Positions 6,537 through 14,279 of a DNA stretch of 14,339 nt are shown here, piece after piece (position 1 is the stretch's first letter; each line of letters starts with the position of its first letter). Origin of the DNA: an uncultured Acetatifactor sp. (GTDB taxonomy: Bacteria > Bacillota > Clostridia > Lachnospirales > Lachnospiraceae); NCBI GenBank assembly GCA_910584435.1, contig CAJUAP010000029.1, forward strand, positions 1-14,339, given 5' to 3'. The position numbers and the translations under genes were made by a program. Under the pieces are notes generated by a model. That model made no database searches, was not told the DNA's origin, and saw nothing but the letters and a program-made list of their open reading frames with translations.

Positions 6537-8726
6537 CTACATACTTTTTCTTTCTGCAATTTCTGCCATCTTCGCATCGTTTAGTCTGGTATCCCCATGG
6601 ACACGGGAATAAGACAGGTATCCATTCATACGATCTATTTTGGTCAGATTGCGGCTTCCGCATTTAGGGCATACATCCATCTCCAATTCCTGATGGCCGC
6701 AGTCATCACAGTAAGCAAGAGACAGATTGACCCCCTCATAAAATCCCATCTCCATAGCCCGGCGAATCAAAGTTTTTATTGCTTCCAGGTTATAATCTAT
6801 GGGGTACTTCACATATTGGATTTTCCCTCCATTACTTAAATTCCAAAAACGGTCTTCCAGATTCTGCTTTTGAATCGGGGTAATATCCTCTGCTACATGG
6901 CAGTGGAAACTATTGCTCACATACTCTCTGTCAGAAACGCCTTCTACAATACCATATTTATTGCGGAACTGTTTTACCTGCAGTCCGCATAAATTCTCCG
7001 CCGGCGTACCGTAAATTGCATAGAGATTTCCATCCGTTTCCTTAAATTCATTGACACGGCTGTTGATATATTCCAGCACCTCAAGAGCAAATGCGCCGTC
7101 TTCCACCAGCGATTTGCCGTTATACAATTCCTGAAGCTCATTCAGTGCGGTAATGCCAAAGCTGGCTGTAGCTGACTTCAATAAAGGTTTAATCTTGTCC
7201 GTCAGCTTTAAATGTCCTCCTAAGAATCCGCCCTCACAGTAAGCCAGCGGATTGGTGGAAGCACGCATCTCTCCCAGATAAGCATAGGTTCTGATGTGAA
7301 GCTGCCGGATCAGATTCAGATAATAATCCAGCACCTCATAAAAATCACGGCTTTCTTTCCTTGCCTTGGCCAAAATCATGGGAAGATGCAGGGATACCGC
7401 GCCGATATTGAATCTGCCTACAAACACAGGCATATCCTTATCATCCGCAGGATGCATTCCGCCTCTTTCATACCAGGGCGACAGAAAAGCACGACAGCCC
7501 ATAGGTGATATAATCCGGCCATACTGCTTATAAATACTTGCCACATATCCCTTTCCTGTGAGACTCAGCCAATCGGGATACATGGTTTTCGCCGAACACT
7601 TTACCCCGGCTTCAAACACATCTTCCAGAGGCATTCCCGAACCATGCAGTTTTTCATCATACAGGAATACAATCTTAGGGAAAAGCACCGGCTTCTTACA
7701 ATCCTTTTTGCCCTGCCCTCTTCTCCTGACCTCTAACATAGTAATGGTGGCAAGCCTGGCGAATCTTCCCGTACCTGTACCGGCTGTCACAGTGATAAAA
7801 GGGTAATCCCCACGGCTGCTTCCGACCGTATTGAATTTATACTCCCATCCCTGAAATCCCTGCTCAAACTCTCTTACCACATCACCATAGCTTTCCGCTT
7901 CGGCCACATCCTGAGCGATTCCAAGACGCAGATATTTTTCAATATAGCGGCGGTATGACTTCTCGGCATACGGCTCCAGTATCAGATCCACGCTTGGAAC
8001 GGTGAAGCCGCCGTACTGCTGGCTGGCGGCACTGAGCACAATATCCCCGATCACGTCAAAAGCAACATCCAAAGATTTCGGTTCGTTATACCATACATTC
8101 CCCATTTCAAAGCCGCCGCTTAATACATTCTGCACATCAAACAGGCAGCAGTTCATGGTATCTCTCCTGGCACACATATCATGGACATAAATATAACCAT
8201 CCCTGCAAGCCTGGATTTCTTCCGTTGTCATAAAAAATTTCTGATATAATTCCTTATTTAATTGATTGAATACCAGGCTCCGTTTGGTAGCTACCAGCGC
8301 GGAATCCGTGTTGGCATTTTCCTTATCGCCGATATACATGATGGATTGGCTTTTCTTATACACATCATCCAGCATACGGACAAAATCCTGCTTATAATTG
8401 CGGTAATCCCGATAGCTTTTGGCAACTACGGGTTTTACCTGTTCCAATGCGCTTTCCACGATATTGTGCATCACCGGAATTGGAATTTCATTAGAATCCA
8501 GTTCATTCACTTTATCAATGACATACTGACAGATAAGGCGTTCCTCGTCCATGGTAAACTTAGTCAATGCTCTGTATGCACTCTTACCTACAGCGTTGAC
8601 TACTTTTTGTACATTGAAGGCTTCTTTGCTGCCATCCTTCTTAATCACACACACTTCCCTGTCCGGAAGAAATTCTTCACCATAATTGACGTTTTCCGTA
8701 ACTGCCTGCTCAAAATTACTGCTCAT
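6537..8726 (-). CDS. nrdD: Anaerobic (class III) ribonucleoside-triphosphate reductase
   Basis: NrdD reduces ribonucleoside triphosphates to deoxynucleotides in the absence of oxygen, using a glycyl radical made by NrdG. With the start at MSSNFEQ (729 residues), an ATP-cone allosteric domain lies at about 24-115 (VIKKDGSKEAFNVQKVV). The catalytic barrel contains NCC (193-194) and MGCRAF, whose Cys411 is the likely thiyl residue. The C-terminus has a zinc site from Cys673, 676, 686 and 689, and the glycyl-radical motif RMNGYLS with Gly702. The ATG at 8726 has AAGGG nine nucleotides upstream. A TTG at 8777 and an ATG at 8735 would add up to 17 residues but have poorer ribosome sites. The gene begins 47 nt after the WYL gene and is followed after 11 nt by nrdG. 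No NrdR-box pair was recognised. Confidence 0.97.
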   Translation of the reverse strand: MSSNFEQAVTENVNYGEEFLPDREVCVIKKDGSKEAFNVQKVVNAVGKSAYRALTKFTMDEERLICQYVIDKVNELDSNEIPIPVMHNIVESALEQVKPVVAKSYRDYRNYKQDFVRMLDDVYKKSQSIMYIGDKENANTDSALVATKRSLVFNQLNKELYQKFFMTTEEIQACRDGYIYVHDMCARRDTMNCCLFDVQNVLSGGFEMGNVWYNEPKSLDVAFDVIGDIVLSAASQQYGGFTVPSVDLILEPYAEKSYRRYIEKYLRLGIAQDVAEAESYGDVVREFEQGFQGWEYKFNTVGSSRGDYPFITVTAGTGTGRFARLATITMLEVRRRGQGKKDCKKPVLFPKIVFLYDEKLHGSGMPLEDVFEAGVKCSAKTMYPDWLSLTGKGYVASIYKQYGRIISPMGCRAFLSPWYERGGMHPADDKDMPVFVGRFNIGAVSLHLPMILAKARKESRDFYEVLDYYLNLIRQLHIRTYAYLGEMRASTNPLAYCEGGFLGGHLKLTDKIKPLLKSATASFGITALNELQELYNGKSLVEDGAFALEVLEYINSRVNEFKETDGNLYAIYGTPAENLCGLQVKQFRNKYGIVEGVSDREYVSNSFHCHVAEDITPIQKQNLEDRFWNLSNGGKIQYVKYPIDYNLEAIKTLIRRAMEMGFYEGVNLSLAYCDDCGHQELEMDVCPKCGSRNLTKIDRMNGYLSYSRVHGDTRLNDAKMAEIAERKSM

Positions 8727-8773
8727 GCGCTTCATCCCTTTCCACAATGCAAATCCGTCTATGCGACGCCGTT

Positions 8774-9799
8774 TCAATCATTTTTTTCTTCCGAACCGTT
8801 CAGTCCTTCTGCAAGCTGCATGGTGGTGACGATATCTGTCAGCCATTGACGGTATCTTGCTTTCACGGAAGCCGGCCCCACAACAACTGCTTCTCTTCCG
8901 ATTCCTGCAAGCCATCCAAAGAACTGACCGCTGACGGCCACTTTTGCACGTACCCGGAACACTCTGTCCGTCATAGGCCGTATATCCGCCTCACGGCCGA
9001 ACCGATCCAATATGACCCCTGCCAGCCGGTTAGGAAACTGCATTGTCACAATTTCCTCATCTCCGCCATACATTCCAAAAGTCCGGTTGGTATAGTCTGC
9101 CAGATCCACCTTCGCAAACTGTTCCATTCCCTCTCTGGCTTCCTTCAGAACCTTGACCTTGCCCATCTTATCCACCCGGTAATGCTTCATAATATCATCC
9201 ACCGGGTCAAACGCCGCAAGATAATAATTCTCGTCCTGCCAGATTAAAGCCCAGGGGCTTACCTTTTTATCACCGTTTTTCCTTGGCACAAGTTCTCTCT
9301 TCAGATTCCAGTCCAGATATTGAAACGAAATCTGTCTGTTCTCCTGAATCGCCTTATGAATATTGTCTATGCTGTAATAAATACTCTCATTTTCCGTCTT
9401 AATTCTTCCTGCCACATATACCTGACGCTGCAGTTTTCCCGCGTCATGTTTCCCTGCCATCTGCTCCAATTTCTTAATCAGACTGCGGGATTTTCTTGTG
9501 GTAATGAACCTGGAAGACTGCACTGCATCCACCAGCAGCTTTAATTCGGCCAGCTCAAATTCTCTGCCGGCCATATAATAACCGCCTCCAAGCCGGCTAT
9601 GTACTTGAATGATATCATATCCGAATTCGCATAATTTCTCTATATCATCATAGATACTCTTACGCTCGGAATGAATGCCGTTTGCCCCAAGATAAGCAAT
9701 GATTTCCGCAGTGCTGACCGGGTGGTTTTCATCCGTATTTTCTGATAGATATTTCACCAAGTACAATAATTTCAGTTTTTGTCCCGCTGATTTTGCCAT
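8774..9799 (-). CDS. WYL-domain transcriptional regulator with N-terminal winged HTH
   Basis: The 341-residue protein has the standard layout of the YafY/DeoR-like WYL family. An HTH_11-type winged helix lies at 8-75 (VSTAEIIAYL, then SERKSIYDDIEKL as recognition helix and a wing ending GGGYYM). A WYL domain lies at about 140-218, with KKVSPWALIWQDENYYLAAFD and KHYRVDKM. A WCX-type C-terminal domain lies at about 245-330. The eponymous W-Y-L is YYL here. WYL domains are ligand-sensing modules, and some bind nucleic acids or nucleotides. Its position between a nucleotide phosphatase and nrdD suggests control of nucleotide metabolism (inference). An AGGAGG 7 nt before the ATG fixes the start. 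Palindromic and direct repeats just upstream could be its own operator. Confidence 0.9.
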   Translation of the reverse strand: MAKSAGQKLKLLYLVKYLSENTDENHPVSTAEIIAYLGANGIHSERKSIYDDIEKLCEFGYDIIQVHSRLGGGYYMAGREFELAELKLLVDAVQSSRFITTRKSRSLIKKLEQMAGKHDAGKLQRQVYVAGRIKTENESIYYSIDNIHKAIQENRQISFQYLDWNLKRELVPRKNGDKKVSPWALIWQDENYYLAAFDPVDDIMKHYRVDKMGKVKVLKEAREGMEQFAKVDLADYTNRTFGMYGGDEEIVTMQFPNRLAGVILDRFGREADIRPMTDRVFRVRAKVAVSGQFFGWLAGIGREAVVVGPASVKARYRQWLTDIVTTMQLAEGLNGSEEKND

Positions 9800-9830
9800 A
9801 TTCCGCCCTCCTGAATATGCGCTTTCGTTA

Positions 9831-9869
9831 TATGATATCGTGCTTCATCATATGATATCGTATATCATA
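9831..9869. promoter_or_regulatory. Operator-like repeats upstream of the WYL gene
   Basis: TATGATATCG occurs at 9831-9840 and again at 9851-9860, a 20-bp period that puts both on the same DNA face. The second copy extends into a palindrome with 8-bp arms and a 3-nt centre (TATGATAT-CGT-ATATCATA, 9851-9869). The sites lie 31-70 bp before the WYL start and overlap the last codons of the upstream phosphatase gene. The distal copy adjoins a TATAAC that could serve as a -10 box, though no good -35 is present. Autoregulation by the WYL protein is the simplest reading. Confidence 0.5.
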
Positions 9870-10537
9870 CTGAGACAGCTGATTTCATAATCCGGCTTAT
9901 AACAGGAATTATTGATGCTCTCTGTCCGGTTGTACCAGCAGACGGGAATGCCTGCCTGTATTCCCCCCTTAATGTCGCTGCTCAGAGAATCTCCCACAAT
10001 CAGCATCCGCCGCCTGTCCTTTTCTTCCGTCTGCGCAGTACAAATATCAAAAAATCTCTCATCCGGCTTAGGGTATCCAATCTGTTCCGAGATAAAGATT
10101 CCGTCCATTACATCCGCCAGTCCTGAGAGTTTCAGTTTGCTATATTGGGTGGATGTCACACCGTTTGTTATCACATACTGCTTTACTTGTCCCTGCAATT
10201 TCTTACAGACAGCCAGGGAATCATCCAAATAAGAAAAAACACTGCCCAGCGCAGTCTGATATTCCTGACAAAACGCCAGGGCATCCATCCCTTCCATTCC
10301 TAAAGCCGAAAACAAAGCAGAAAACCGCCCCGGCAGCAGTTCATCCTTTGTAATCTCACCCAATTCCAGGCGTTTCCAGTACTCATCGTTAATCCGGGCA
10401 TAAAGTGCCATCTCTTCTTCTGTAACTTCGTGTCCAACGGCATGAAAACACTTCTTGAGCGCATACCTCTGAGAATAGACAAAATCCAAAAGCGTATCGT
10501 CCACATCCCATAAAATGGTCGTAAACCTATGATTCAT
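9848..10537 (-). CDS. yjjG: HAD-superfamily pyrimidine nucleotidase, YjjG/YfnB type
   Basis: This 229-residue haloacid-dehalogenase phosphatase has all four motifs: I DVDDTLLD (nucleophile Asp11, acid Asp13), II TNG with Thr124, III Lys157 in GYPKPDERFF, and IV GDSLSSDIKGG with Asp183 and Asp188. The cap region pattern INDEYWKRLELGEITKDEL and RF matches the YjjG/YfnB subfamily (TIGR02254 type). Escherichia coli YjjG is a 5'-nucleotidase for dUMP, dTMP and non-canonical pyrimidine nucleotides, a housecleaning role that fits the neighbouring dut and nrdDG. Its ATG overlaps the stop of the small membrane protein gene by four bases (ATGA), so the two are translationally coupled. The usual alternatives are phosphoglycolate phosphatase-like HADs, which fit less well. 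Confidence 0.85.
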   Translation of the reverse strand: MNHRFTTILWDVDDTLLDFVYSQRYALKKCFHAVGHEVTEEEMALYARINDEYWKRLELGEITKDELLPGRFSALFSALGMEGMDALAFCQEYQTALGSVFSYLDDSLAVCKKLQGQVKQYVITNGVTSTQYSKLKLSGLADVMDGIFISEQIGYPKPDERFFDICTAQTEEKDRRRMLIVGDSLSSDIKGGIQAGIPVCWYNRTESINNSCYKPDYEISCLSMIYDII

Positions 10538-10692
10538 GCATGCTCACCATCATTTGCATTTGATGCCATAGCTGTTCCTGCATTTTTTCTCTTCGCCATA
10601 GTAATCCCAATGGCTGTTGCAGCACCCGCCACTGCCACAATGATCACCGCCAGTATCAGATAAGACATAAACGTATTCAAAAAATTTACCAT
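10534..10692 (-). CDS. Small single-span membrane protein of unknown function
   Basis: A 52-residue protein begins MVNFLNTFMSYLILAVIIVA, followed by VAGAATAIGITMAKRKNAGT and a polar tail (AMASNANDGEHA). One transmembrane helix spans about residues 9-33. The following KRK suggests the C-terminus is cytoplasmic by the positive-inside rule. The ATG at 10692 is preferred because GAGGG lies 6 nt upstream. A longer frame up to 10803 reads through the leader and lacks a ribosome site. It is the first gene after a strong promoter and overlaps the phosphatase gene by four bases. I do not recognise a family. The short hydrophobic N-terminus and basic stop-transfer resemble small membrane subunits or regulators. 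Confidence 0.75.
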   Translation of the reverse strand: MVNFLNTFMSYLILAVIIVAVAGAATAIGITMAKRKNAGTAMASNANDGEHA

Positions 10693-10793
10693 AATCATCC
10701 CTCTTTCCCATAAAAGATAATATTTCTGTCCGCATATCACAGCAGACGAAAGTCCTAACCGGGCTGTAACCTGTACAGTTCCTTTTCTTAACA

Positions 10794-10822
10794 AGTATAA
10801 CAAACAAACACACTTGCGTCAA
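10794..10822 (-). promoter_or_regulatory. Near-consensus sigma-A promoter for the small-protein/nucleotide gene run
   Basis: On the minus strand TTGACG (10817-10822) is followed after exactly 17 bp by TATACT (10794-10799), one mismatch from consensus in each box. Transcription would start near 10787, giving a leader of roughly 95 nt before the ATG at 10692. The leader contains the palindrome CTGTACAG and a GTCTGC/GCGGAC stem but no recognised riboswitch. This is the clearest promoter in the window and could drive the genes from 10692 down to dut. Confidence 0.82.
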
Positions 10823-10882
10823 GAGATTACAGACACGTCTACAACAGCATAATCATTCACAGCACTGTGGGCTTGCCGCCGA

Positions 10883-12655
10883 TTATTGTTTCGAATTGGT
10901 TTCAACCCATGCTCCTGTTGCCGCAAAATGCTCCGCCTGGGCAGTTGCCTTCTCAATTATCTCCTGTTCATATCCCATCAGCGCCAGCAGCTTAATTGCA
11001 TTTCTGGTGGTTGCCTTACCGGTCTGCAGTTTATAGTTGAAGAATACATCCCCGTCGCGCACATCTTCTTCAAAATGATAATTTGCAAAATCCTCCTGTA
11101 ATATCTCTGTCAGTTCAATGTCATGGGTTGCAGCAAAACACAGAATATTGGAACGGCTTAAAGTCTTCAATATCTGTGTGGAGGCGGCAATTCTTTCAAT
11201 GGTATTGGTGCCTCTCAGCACCTCGTCCACAAAACAAAGCACAGGACTTGTTCCTGTGGATGCGGCATCCAGAATCCGCTTCAGAGCTTTGATTTCAACA
11301 ATATAATAACTCTCTCCTGAAGCAATGTCGTCGCGCAGTGCCATGGATGAATAAACATGGAAAAAAGGAGCCCGGTATCTGTCGGCGGCACAGGTATGAA
11401 TAGTCTGTGCCAAAATGGCATTTATCGCCACGGTTTTCAGAAAAGTAGACTTCCCGGAAGCATTGGAACCTGTAAGCAACACTCCTCTATCGGCATAAAT
11501 TCCGTTTTTTACAGGCTCCTCCAGCAGCGGATGATAGCCTTCACGAATTTCCAGTGACAGAGCTTCTGTGCTCTCCAGTATAAATTCCGGGATGCACCAG
11601 CCTGTGTCCTTTCCTTCCTGAGTACTGCCTTCCTGCAGCGAACAACTCTGGTTCTGCGTTCTTTCTTTCTGAAGCGAACTGCGGAATGCCCATATGGATA
11701 TTGCCGTTTCCAAAGCGCCCACCACCTGAATCAGGCTGTCCACATCTTCCATATGTCCTCTCAAGACACATAGCATACTGTTAAATTTAATCAGATCCAC
11801 ATGAAACACCATTCGGATATAATCCATCAGCACCGCCAGAATATCTCCGGAAGCATTTCCGCGCTGGGGCGACATAACCCAATAGGAGTTCTGCCTCATG
11901 CCCTGCAGCTGTTTTCTGGCTGCACGTATGCATTCCCATTCTTCATGACATACGGGTATGGATATTTTCTCCAGCTCTCCGCATACATGCATAAGCCTCA
12001 TAATATAAGAAAAACTTGTAATATATGGGTCTATTTCGTTTTTCTCCTTGAAATAAGTCAGAATATTATAGATAATTAACAATACAATTCCCATAATACC
12101 GACCGAAAACTGCACCCACAGCAGTCCGATCAGCGGCAGGAATAAGAGATCACACAGGATGTTTCTCCGGTTAGAACGCGTTCCCAGCAGATCAAGGTTA
12201 TCCATATAATCATATAAGGAGTATTTTCCGGTATATCCGAGTTTGCTTATAACAAACTGCAGCTGTACTCTCTCGTGGGGATGATCTCCAAAGAAACGAA
12301 TCATTTCTTCCAAATGCTCCAATTCGCCGGAATCCTGTTTTAAGGTTCTCAGGACATAATATAAGTATTCTTCTCCCGAAGCGGAAAGTGTGTAATTCAT
12401 CCTCTTAAATATTTCATCCATTCCCAGATCATTCCAGGTGATATTGTCCAACTGTCCTTCCTGTCTGTGTCTTCTGAAAAAACTGTCCATTTTTTCATAG
12501 CGTTCAAGAGGATATTTCTTTTCTATTATTTTTTCATAGTCTTCATACAGCATCCTGATAAAATCCTTCTTCTGCTTTGCGGCACGGACTGCTTCCATAA
12601 TAAACACTGCCAATACAAATACTGCCAGCGCCAGAACAAATACCACATATTCCAT
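10883..12655 (-). CDS. Membrane-anchored MutS-family ATPase
   Basis: The 590-residue protein has a MutS-type ABC ATPase domain at its C-terminus: Walker A GSNASGKST (396-404), Walker B LCFVDEVLRGTNT (473-485, Asp477/Glu478), switch ATHDIE (509-514), and the family segment YRAPFFHVYSSMALRDDIASGESYY. The N-terminal half lacks MutS mismatch-recognition domain I and instead has a hydrophobic helix at 3-22 and two further spans at about 168-200. It is thus likely bound to the membrane. A core/lever region (about 205-325) and a Gln/Ser-rich linker (328-350) precede the ATPase. It belongs to the stand-alone MutS-related proteins of Firmicutes whose function is not established. It should not be called a mismatch-repair enzyme. 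An AAGGAGAA site precedes the ATG. No mutL or endonuclease domain is present. Confidence 0.88.
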   Translation of the reverse strand: MEYVVFVLALAVFVLAVFIMEAVRAAKQKKDFIRMLYEDYEKIIEKKYPLERYEKMDSFFRRHRQEGQLDNITWNDLGMDEIFKRMNYTLSASGEEYLYYVLRTLKQDSGELEHLEEMIRFFGDHPHERVQLQFVISKLGYTGKYSLYDYMDNLDLLGTRSNRRNILCDLLFLPLIGLLWVQFSVGIMGIVLLIIYNILTYFKEKNEIDPYITSFSYIMRLMHVCGELEKISIPVCHEEWECIRAARKQLQGMRQNSYWVMSPQRGNASGDILAVLMDYIRMVFHVDLIKFNSMLCVLRGHMEDVDSLIQVVGALETAISIWAFRSSLQKERTQNQSCSLQEGSTQEGKDTGWCIPEFILESTEALSLEIREGYHPLLEEPVKNGIYADRGVLLTGSNASGKSTFLKTVAINAILAQTIHTCAADRYRAPFFHVYSSMALRDDIASGESYYIVEIKALKRILDAASTGTSPVLCFVDEVLRGTNTIERIAASTQILKTLSRSNILCFAATHDIELTEILQEDFANYHFEEDVRDGDVFFNYKLQTGKATTRNAIKLLALMGYEQEIIEKATAQAEHFAATGAWVETNSKQ

Positions 12656-12697
12656 ATGCTTCTCCTTAAAAATATCTAATTTTTATATTGCCCAAAA

Positions 12698-12804
12698 TGT
12701 TCTCCGGAATACTTCTCTTGTTAAGAATGCCTCTTATATTAAAAAAGTGTTCTCCGAAATACTTTTCCTGTAAAGAATGCCTTTCTTATATAAGAAAGGC
12801 ATTC
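12698..12804. repeat. Degenerate 50-bp direct duplication between permease and MutS-like gene
   Basis: The unit starting TGTTCTCCG at 12698 recurs at 12748 with about five substitutions and a 2-nt indel over the first 45 bases. Shared blocks are TGTTCTCCG, AATACTT and AAGAATGCCT. Only the second unit has the matching arm that turns AGAATGCC into a full hairpin. The first looks like a decayed or half copy. The 190-nt gap otherwise holds the ribosome site of the MutS-like gene and no convincing promoter. Confidence 0.75.
12771..12804 (-). terminator. Terminator of the purine permease gene
   Basis: GAATGCCTTTCTTA (12775-12788) pairs perfectly with 12791-12804, a 13-14 bp stem with a tight TATA loop. 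On the minus strand it is followed by TTTACAGG, a short T-run. A few bases later a weaker hairpin (AAAAGT/ACTTTT with TTC/GAA) runs into TTTTTT and may act as a back-up. The position, about 41 nt after the permease stop, fits. Confidence 0.7.
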
Positions 12805-12845
12805 CTTGTAAAACTTAAACTTTTTCCAACAGATTACCGTTACAC

Positions 12846-14273
12846 TTATGCAGCCAGGAAAAATTTAAGCAGAAAGATTGCAGAAAGCACATAGGTCAAT
12901 ACAGATACGTCCTTAGCTTTTCCGGTGAACAGTTTAATCACAGTATATGAAATTAATCCAATACCTATGGCATGTCCGATGGAACCGGATACAGGCATGG
13001 AAATCAGCATCAATGCAACAGGCACTGTCTCGGCCATATCATCAAAATGTACATTCTTCAAACCTGTAAGCATTAACACGCCTACGTAAATCAATGCCGA
13101 TGAAGTTGCAGCAGCCGGAATGACAGCGGCAACAGGTGCAATAAACATACATGCCAGGAATATAATACCTGTGGTCAATGCGGTAAGCCCGGTTCTTCCT
13201 CCTGCTTCCACACCTGACGCGGATTCTACAAATGTAGTAACCGTGGAAGTACCGGTTGCGGAACCAACCACCGTTCCCACGGCATCAGCCAGCAGAGCTT
13301 CCTTCATTTTAGGCATTTTCCCGTTTTTGTCCAGCATTCCCGCACGGCTTGCAGTACCCACCAATGTACCGATGGTGTCGAACATATCAATAATACAGAA
13401 GGTAACAATCAATGTAATAACGGTAAACCCTCCAATCCGGGCAAATCCGCTGAAATTAAATTTGAACAATGTGGTTTCAGCCATGTCCTTAAAGGGGGGT
13501 AAAAAGGAGGCTCCTGCCAGAGATGCAAAAGGATTCACATGCAGGAAAACTGCTTCCCCTGCCCAATAAATAATACTGGCTGCCAGCATCCCCAGAATCA
13601 CTGCCGCCTTTACGCCTTTTTGTGCCAGAATAACGATGATAAACAGGCCGATGAACATGGTTGCCACTGTCAGCACCATATTTGCATAGGCAGAATCCAT
13701 CGTATTCTTCGCCAGGCCCGCTGTCAGGGAGCCGAAGAAATCACGCATGACATAGAACGGCCCTGCTGTCTCTGAATATACGCCTGCATTGGAGCCGATA
13801 CCTATATTCATCAGCATCATGCCGATAGCGGGTGCAATGCCCAGGCGAACCCCCAGCGGAATCGCATCCACAATTTTCTCACGCACATTGAGTACGGATA
13901 ATATAATGAAAACAATTCCTTCTACCAGTATAATGCACAGCGCCGCTTGAAAAGATTCCAGATAAGTCATTCCGGTCAGGGTCACGATATTTGCCACAAC
14001 CACTGCAAAGAAGCTGTTAAGACCCATTCCCGGCGCCATGGCAAAAGGCTTGTTAGCTGCAAACGCCATCACAAACATACCTATTGCCGATGCAATACAG
14101 GTTGCAAGGAACACGCCGTTCCACAGGTTGGCACCTTCCGCGCCAAATCCCGTCAGCAGGTTGGGATTCAGGGCGATAATGTAAGCCATTGTCATAAAGG
14201 TTGTGAGACCGGCTATAATCTCGGTTCTCGCAGTGGTTTTGTTCGCCTTCAGTTGAAAAATTTTCTCTAACAT
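12846..14273 (-). CDS. NCS2-family purine permease (guanine/hypoxanthine or adenine type)
   Basis: This 475-residue polytopic membrane transporter belongs to the AzgA/PbuG/PbuO branch of NCS2, which imports purine bases by proton symport. It opens MLEKIFQLKANKTTARTEI and GLTTFMTMAYIIALNP. The substrate-site motif FAMAPGMGLNSFFA lies at about 80-93. The branch signature DMFDTIGTLVGTASRAGM and the later GTSTVTTFVESASGVEAGGRTGLTA follow. About twelve or more hydrophobic segments are present. The ATG at 14273 has AGGAGG six nucleotides upstream. An 11-residue longer frame translates the upstream repeat and is rejected. Substrate within the purines cannot be fixed from sequence. The leader visible here contains repeat copy B and no purine-riboswitch core, though the window ends 66 nt upstream. 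Confidence 0.93.
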   Translation of the reverse strand: MLEKIFQLKANKTTARTEIIAGLTTFMTMAYIIALNPNLLTGFGAEGANLWNGVFLATCIASAIGMFVMAFAANKPFAMAPGMGLNSFFAVVVANIVTLTGMTYLESFQAALCIILVEGIVFIILSVLNVREKIVDAIPLGVRLGIAPAIGMMLMNIGIGSNAGVYSETAGPFYVMRDFFGSLTAGLAKNTMDSAYANMVLTVATMFIGLFIIVILAQKGVKAAVILGMLAASIIYWAGEAVFLHVNPFASLAGASFLPPFKDMAETTLFKFNFSGFARIGGFTVITLIVTFCIIDMFDTIGTLVGTASRAGMLDKNGKMPKMKEALLADAVGTVVGSATGTSTVTTFVESASGVEAGGRTGLTALTTGIIFLACMFIAPVAAVIPAAATSSALIYVGVLMLTGLKNVHFDDMAETVPVALMLISMPVSGSIGHAIGIGLISYTVIKLFTGKAKDVSVLTYVLSAIFLLKFFLAA

Positions 14274-14279
14274 CTCTCT

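Noticed and set aside
6526..6663. A longer NrdG start giving 46 extra residues
   Set aside because: The extension is the nrdD 3' end read in another frame, including the zinc and glycyl-radical region. The ATG at 6525 has a ribosome site and gives the usual N-terminus.
8262..8849. A 195-codon open frame on the plus strand antisense to nrdD
   Set aside because: It lies opposite the strongly conserved NrdD N-terminal region, has no ribosome site of note, and its translation has no recognisable domain. It is a shadow of the real gene.
10840..10882. Terminator after the MutS-like gene
   Set aside because: Short self-complementary pieces (GGC/GCC and CACAG/CTGTG) occur, but they do not form a sound stem and no T-run follows.
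13120..13569. A 149-codon plus-strand frame opposite the permease
   Set aside because: Its Ala/Pro/Val-rich composition is the reverse-complement image of permease membrane helices. No ribosome site or family match.
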